Origin: Ancylobacter sonchi
GTDB taxonomy: Bacteria > Pseudomonadota > Alphaproteobacteria > Rhizobiales > Xanthobacteraceae
Assembly: GCF_018390695.1 (NCBI RefSeq)
Contig: NZ_JAHBGF010000036.1
Span: 372,001 to 436,000 of the forward strand
Length of the DNA: 64,000 bases
Direction of reading: 5' to 3'
Positions 60,058 to 64,000 of the stretch are shown here, piece after piece. The translations under genes and the position numbers were made by a program. Numbering within the stretch: position 1 is the stretch's first letter; each line of letters begins with the position of its first letter. Below the pieces are notes generated by a model, which saw nothing but the letters and a program-made list of their open reading frames with translations, did not search any database and had not been told where the DNA came from.

Positions 60058-61941
60058 TCAGTGCGTGCTGAGCAGCCGGCGATACAGCGTCGAGCGGTTG
60101 ATGCCGAGCGCCCGCGCCGCCTTCGAGACATTGCCGCCATGGACATCGAGCGCGCGCCGCATCGCCGCGAGTTCGATGGCGTCGAGATCGACCGGCTCGG
60201 CTGCGACGGGAGACGCCGCCGCAGGCCCGCGCTCCTGCCCCACGCGCACTGGGGCTGCGACTTCCTCCGGCAGCAGATCGGAACCGACCAGCTGACCGGG
60301 CTCGGCCAGAGCAGCGAGCATCCGGAGCGCGCCGACAAGCTGGCGGAAATTGCCCGGCCAATCATAGGCGGCCAGCCGCTGCTCGCATTCGGCGGCAAGG
60401 ACCAGCCGCTCGTCCCGGGCCGCCCGCCGCCACAGCGCGCGCACCGTGGCCAGCCGCTCCGGCAGGTCCCGCACCGCCGGCAGCTCGATCGTGTAGTGCG
60501 CGATGCGGAAATACAGGTCCGAGCGGAACGCCCCGCTGTCGACGAGGCTCTTCAGGTTGCGATGGGTGGCGCAGACCAGTGCGAAATCCACCCCCACCGG
60601 CCGTCCCCCGCCCAGCGGCAGCACCTGATGATCCTGCAGGACCCGCAGCAGGCGGGACTGCAACGCAAGCGGCATGTCGCCGATCTCGTCGAGGAACAGC
60701 ACGCCGCCCTCCGCCTCGCGCAGCAGGCCCTTGCGGCCATGGCGGCGGGCGCCGGTAAAGGCCCCCTCCTCATAGCCGAACAGCTCGGCCTCGATCAGCG
60801 TCTCCGGGATCGCCGCGCAGTTCACCGCCACGAAGGGCCCGGCCGCGCGGGGGCCCCTGCGATGCACCTCCCGCGCCGCCATCTCCTTGCCAGTGCCGGT
60901 CTCGCCCTGGATCAGCACGGGGACCCCGGCATCGGTCATCTTCACGGCGCGCAGCAGAGCACGCTCGTCTTCCGCGCGCAGCAGCAATTCGCCGAATTGC
61001 GGCAAGCCGCGCGGCGCGACACTGGTACGTACCGGGCCGCGCGACGGAACCGCCGCCTCGCCATCCAGCCGGCCGAACAGCACCCGTCCGCCCGCCGCCT
61101 CGATCTCGGCGATGCCCGCCTCCTGCGGCAGCCTCTCGACCAGTTCGTCGAGGCTGCGATGGCCAAGCGCCGACCAGTCGATGTCGAACAGGCCGAGACC
61201 ATGGCGGTTCGCCGCCACCAGCCGCTCGCCGTCGAACACCAGCACGCCCTCGCGTGCGGTGCCGAGCAACGCCCGGTCGACGCCGAGGCGCAGCACCCTG
61301 AGGCCGGAAAACCCTTCGTCGAAGAAACGGTGCTCGATCTGCTCGGCGGCGAGGCGGACCAGCCCAAGCGCGTGGCGATGATCCACCGCCGCCGGCCCGG
61401 AAAGATCGAGCACGCCCACCGCGCGACCGAACGGGTCCATGATCGGCGCGGCCGAGCAGCTCAATATGCCGTGCGGGTCGAAATAGTGCTCGCCGCCATG
61501 CACGGCGATCGGCCGCCCCTCCAGCAGCGCCGTGCCCACCGCATTGGTGCCAGTCGCCGTCTCGCTCCAGTCCACCCCGGGCCGGAGCGCCACCTGCGCC
61601 GCGCGCGAGGCGAAGGCGGTATGGCCTCGCGATTCCAGGATCAGCCCGGACGCGTCGGTAAGGATGACGACGCAGCCGGTCTGCATCGCCTCGGCGTAGA
61701 GGCTCTCGATCTCCGGCCGGCTCAGCTGCCGCAGTCGCTCATTGCGCTCGCCCGCCTGGCGCAGTTCGCCCGCCGTCAGCGGAACCAGCGAGGGCAGCAC
61801 CTGGTTGTCGAGGCCGAGATCGGCGCATCGCCGCCACGAGCGCAGGATCGGTTCGGCGACCAGCGATTGCGGCGGCCGCCCCTCATTGAAGAACTGCCGG
61901 CGGGCGGTGGAAACCGCTCTCGAAACCGTGTCGGCTCGCAT
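60058..61941 (-). CDS. acoR: AcoR-type sigma-54-dependent transcriptional activator
   Basis: About 627 residues. The N-terminal part has SYLRSWRRC-like [12 protein letters not shown], then a GAF-type sensor ([44 protein letters not shown]). The AAA+ domain has Walker A GETGTGKE and GAFTGA for sigma-54 contact. The Fis-type HTH is at the end ([27 protein letters not shown]). It activates sigma-54 promoters in response to acetoin, alcohols or aldehydes. ATG 61941 has GGGAGGAG at 5 bases; a longer reading from 61974 is less likely. It is divergent from the aldehyde dehydrogenase gene. Confidence 0.92.
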   Translation of the reverse strand: MRADTVSRAVSTARRQFFNEGRPPQSLVAEPILRSWRRCADLGLDNQVLPSLVPLTAGELRQAGERNERLRQLSRPEIESLYAEAMQTGCVVILTDASGLILESRGHTAFASRAAQVALRPGVDWSETATGTNAVGTALLEGRPIAVHGGEHYFDPHGILSCSAAPIMDPFGRAVGVLDLSGPAAVDHRHALGLVRLAAEQIEHRFFDEGFSGLRVLRLGVDRALLGTAREGVLVFDGERLVAANRHGLGLFDIDWSALGHRSLDELVERLPQEAGIAEIEAAGGRVLFGRLDGEAAVPSRGPVRTSVAPRGLPQFGELLLRAEDERALLRAVKMTDAGVPVLIQGETGTGKEMAAREVHRRGPRAAGPFVAVNCAAIPETLIEAELFGYEEGAFTGARRHGRKGLLREAEGGVLFLDEIGDMPLALQSRLLRVLQDHQVLPLGGGRPVGVDFALVCATHRNLKSLVDSGAFRSDLYFRIAHYTIELPAVRDLPERLATVRALWRRAARDERLVLAAECEQRLAAYDWPGNFRQLVGALRMLAALAEPGQLVGSDLLPEEVAAPVRVGQERGPAAASPVAAEPVDLDAIELAAMRRALDVHGGNVSKAARALGINRSTLYRRLLSTH

Positions 61942-61964
61942 AGGCTCCTCCCGGAGTGTCGCAT

Positions 61965-62005
61965 TGTGCAACACATGTTCTTAGTTATTGTCGTTCTCTC
62001 CGACA
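61965..62005. promoter_or_regulatory. Two inverted repeats, candidate activator sites
   Basis: TGTG-CAA-CACA at 61965-61975 and TGTCG-N7-CGACA at 61989-62005 are dyads 130-170 bases upstream of the sigma-54 promoter, where AcoR-type activators bind. A third dyad, TTGAAACCA/TGGTTTCAA (62046-62087, 24-base spacer), is nearer the promoter. Confidence 0.45.
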
Positions 62006-62134
62006 GTTGTGGCAAAGTTCCGGCGCGCGGTCCACACCCATTGTTTTGAAACCAATGTGAACTGAATTCTTAGGCCAATGGTTTCAATATTTTGCCGTGT
62101 CGCGTCAACGATTTTGTGCGCCGCGACAAAGCTC

Positions 62135-62150
62135 TGGCACAGGCGGTGCA
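62135..62150 (+). promoter_or_regulatory. Sigma-54 (-24/-12) promoter of the aldehyde dehydrogenase gene
   Basis: TGGCAC then GTGCA with GG and GC separated by exactly 10 bases, matching the TGGCAC-N5-TTGC consensus with one mismatch. It is 34 bases before the start codon, and a sigma-54 activator gene is divergent to it. Confidence 0.75.
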
Positions 62151-62183
62151 ATCAAGGGTCCACCCAACCCGGGAGGAATCCAA

Positions 62184-63701
<1,518 letters not shown>

Positions 63702-63745
63702 GCCTGATTTTCTGACCGCCCGTCACGCGGGGTCAGATCAAGGAT

Positions 63746-63776
63746 CGGCGGGATGGAATGCGCTTCCATCCCGCCG
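63746..63776 (+). terminator. Hairpin between the aldehyde and alcohol dehydrogenase genes
   Basis: A perfect 12-bp stem, CGGCGGGATGGA paired with its complement, and a 7-base loop. No T-run follows. It may attenuate or protect the transcript between the two genes. Confidence 0.55.
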
Positions 63777-63830
63777 GAACCATGGTGGCCGGCGCATCCG
63801 GTGCCGGCGCAAACGGAGATGAGAGCGTTC

Positions 63831-64000
63831 ATGGCAAAGACGATGAAAGCGGCGGTAGTCCGCGCATTCGGCAAGCCCCTCGTCATCGAGGAGGTGCCGG
63901 TTCCCGAGCCCGGCCCGGGCCAGATCCAGGTCCGAATCCAGGCGTCGGGCGTGTGCCACACCGATCTTCATGCCGCCGAAGGCGACTGGCCGGTGAAGCC
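63831..64000 (+). CDS. Zinc alcohol dehydrogenase, N-terminal part (cut by window end)
   Basis: The first 56 residues of a medium-chain zinc alcohol dehydrogenase. [30 protein letters not shown] and [21 protein letters not shown] match AdhP/AdhA; Cys42 in GVCHTD is the first catalytic-zinc ligand. GGAGATGAG precedes ATG 63831; a second Met four codons later is also possible. Next to an aldehyde dehydrogenase it completes an ethanol-to-acetate route. Confidence 0.85.
   Translation, partial: MAKTMKAAVVRAFGKPLVIEEVPVPEPGPGQIQVRIQASGVCHTDLHAAEGDWPVK

Overview
The window is a contiguous piece of a very GC-rich bacterial chromosome, coding-dense on both strands. I see no tRNA, rRNA, CRISPR array, transposase or phage gene. 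Codon use, the Mrp/Pha-type antiporters, the Cox-type molybdenum hydroxylases and the AcoR-type regulator suggest an alphaproteobacterium of the Hyphomicrobiales (Xanthobacteraceae-like). That placement is inference. All functions come from reading the translated sequence; no database was searched.

Region 1 (1-30.9 kb) is a catabolic and cofactor-F420 region. It opens with the tail of a probable PLP enzyme, a two-subunit CoA-transferase and an F420-type LLM oxidoreductase. Next come a lipoprotein and a fused FO synthase (fbiC) that follows pxpA. PxpB and pxpC lie divergently from pxpA, and a HutC-type GntR regulator follows. Two divergent molybdenum-hydroxylase loci come next; one has an iron-sulfur subunit fused to a CoxG domain. 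A long minus-strand array then encodes a CUT1-like ABC importer with two different ATPases, an acetamidase/formamidase, an LLM monooxygenase and a GMC dehydrogenase with its small partner subunit. A second minus-strand operon encodes an Fgd-like F420-dependent dehydrogenase, CofE, CofC and an esterase. The window therefore holds most of an F420 biosynthesis set (no cofD is visible) interleaved with enzymes that could use F420. The likely theme is uptake and oxidative breakdown of a nitrogen-containing, possibly cyclic amide compound. The substrate is unknown.

Region 2 (31-38.3 kb) holds an AI-2E/PerM family membrane protein, a membrane-anchored alpha/beta hydrolase, a glycine-zipper lipoprotein and a two-gene RND efflux pump without an outer-membrane partner.

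Region 3 (38.9-44.7 kb) is an unusual Mrp-like antiporter operon whose order (E-F-G-[D/E/B fusion]-C-D-D') resembles the antiporter module of archaeal membrane-bound hydrogenases. It contains a decayed partial duplicate of its own mnhF gene. Region 4 (44.8-53.9 kb) carries a lipoprotein hydrolase, a YXWGXW-type protein, a GltS glutamate symporter, a GntP permease, a patatin, an MscS channel, a threonine-dehydratase-like enzyme, a DMT exporter and a small XRE regulator.

Region 5 (54-60 kb) is a second, classical group-2 Mrp/Pha operon (AB fusion, C, D, E, F, G). Region 6 (60-64 kb) is an AcoR-type sigma-54 activator divergent from an aldehyde dehydrogenase with a good -24/-12 promoter, followed by the start of a zinc alcohol dehydrogenase cut by the window end.
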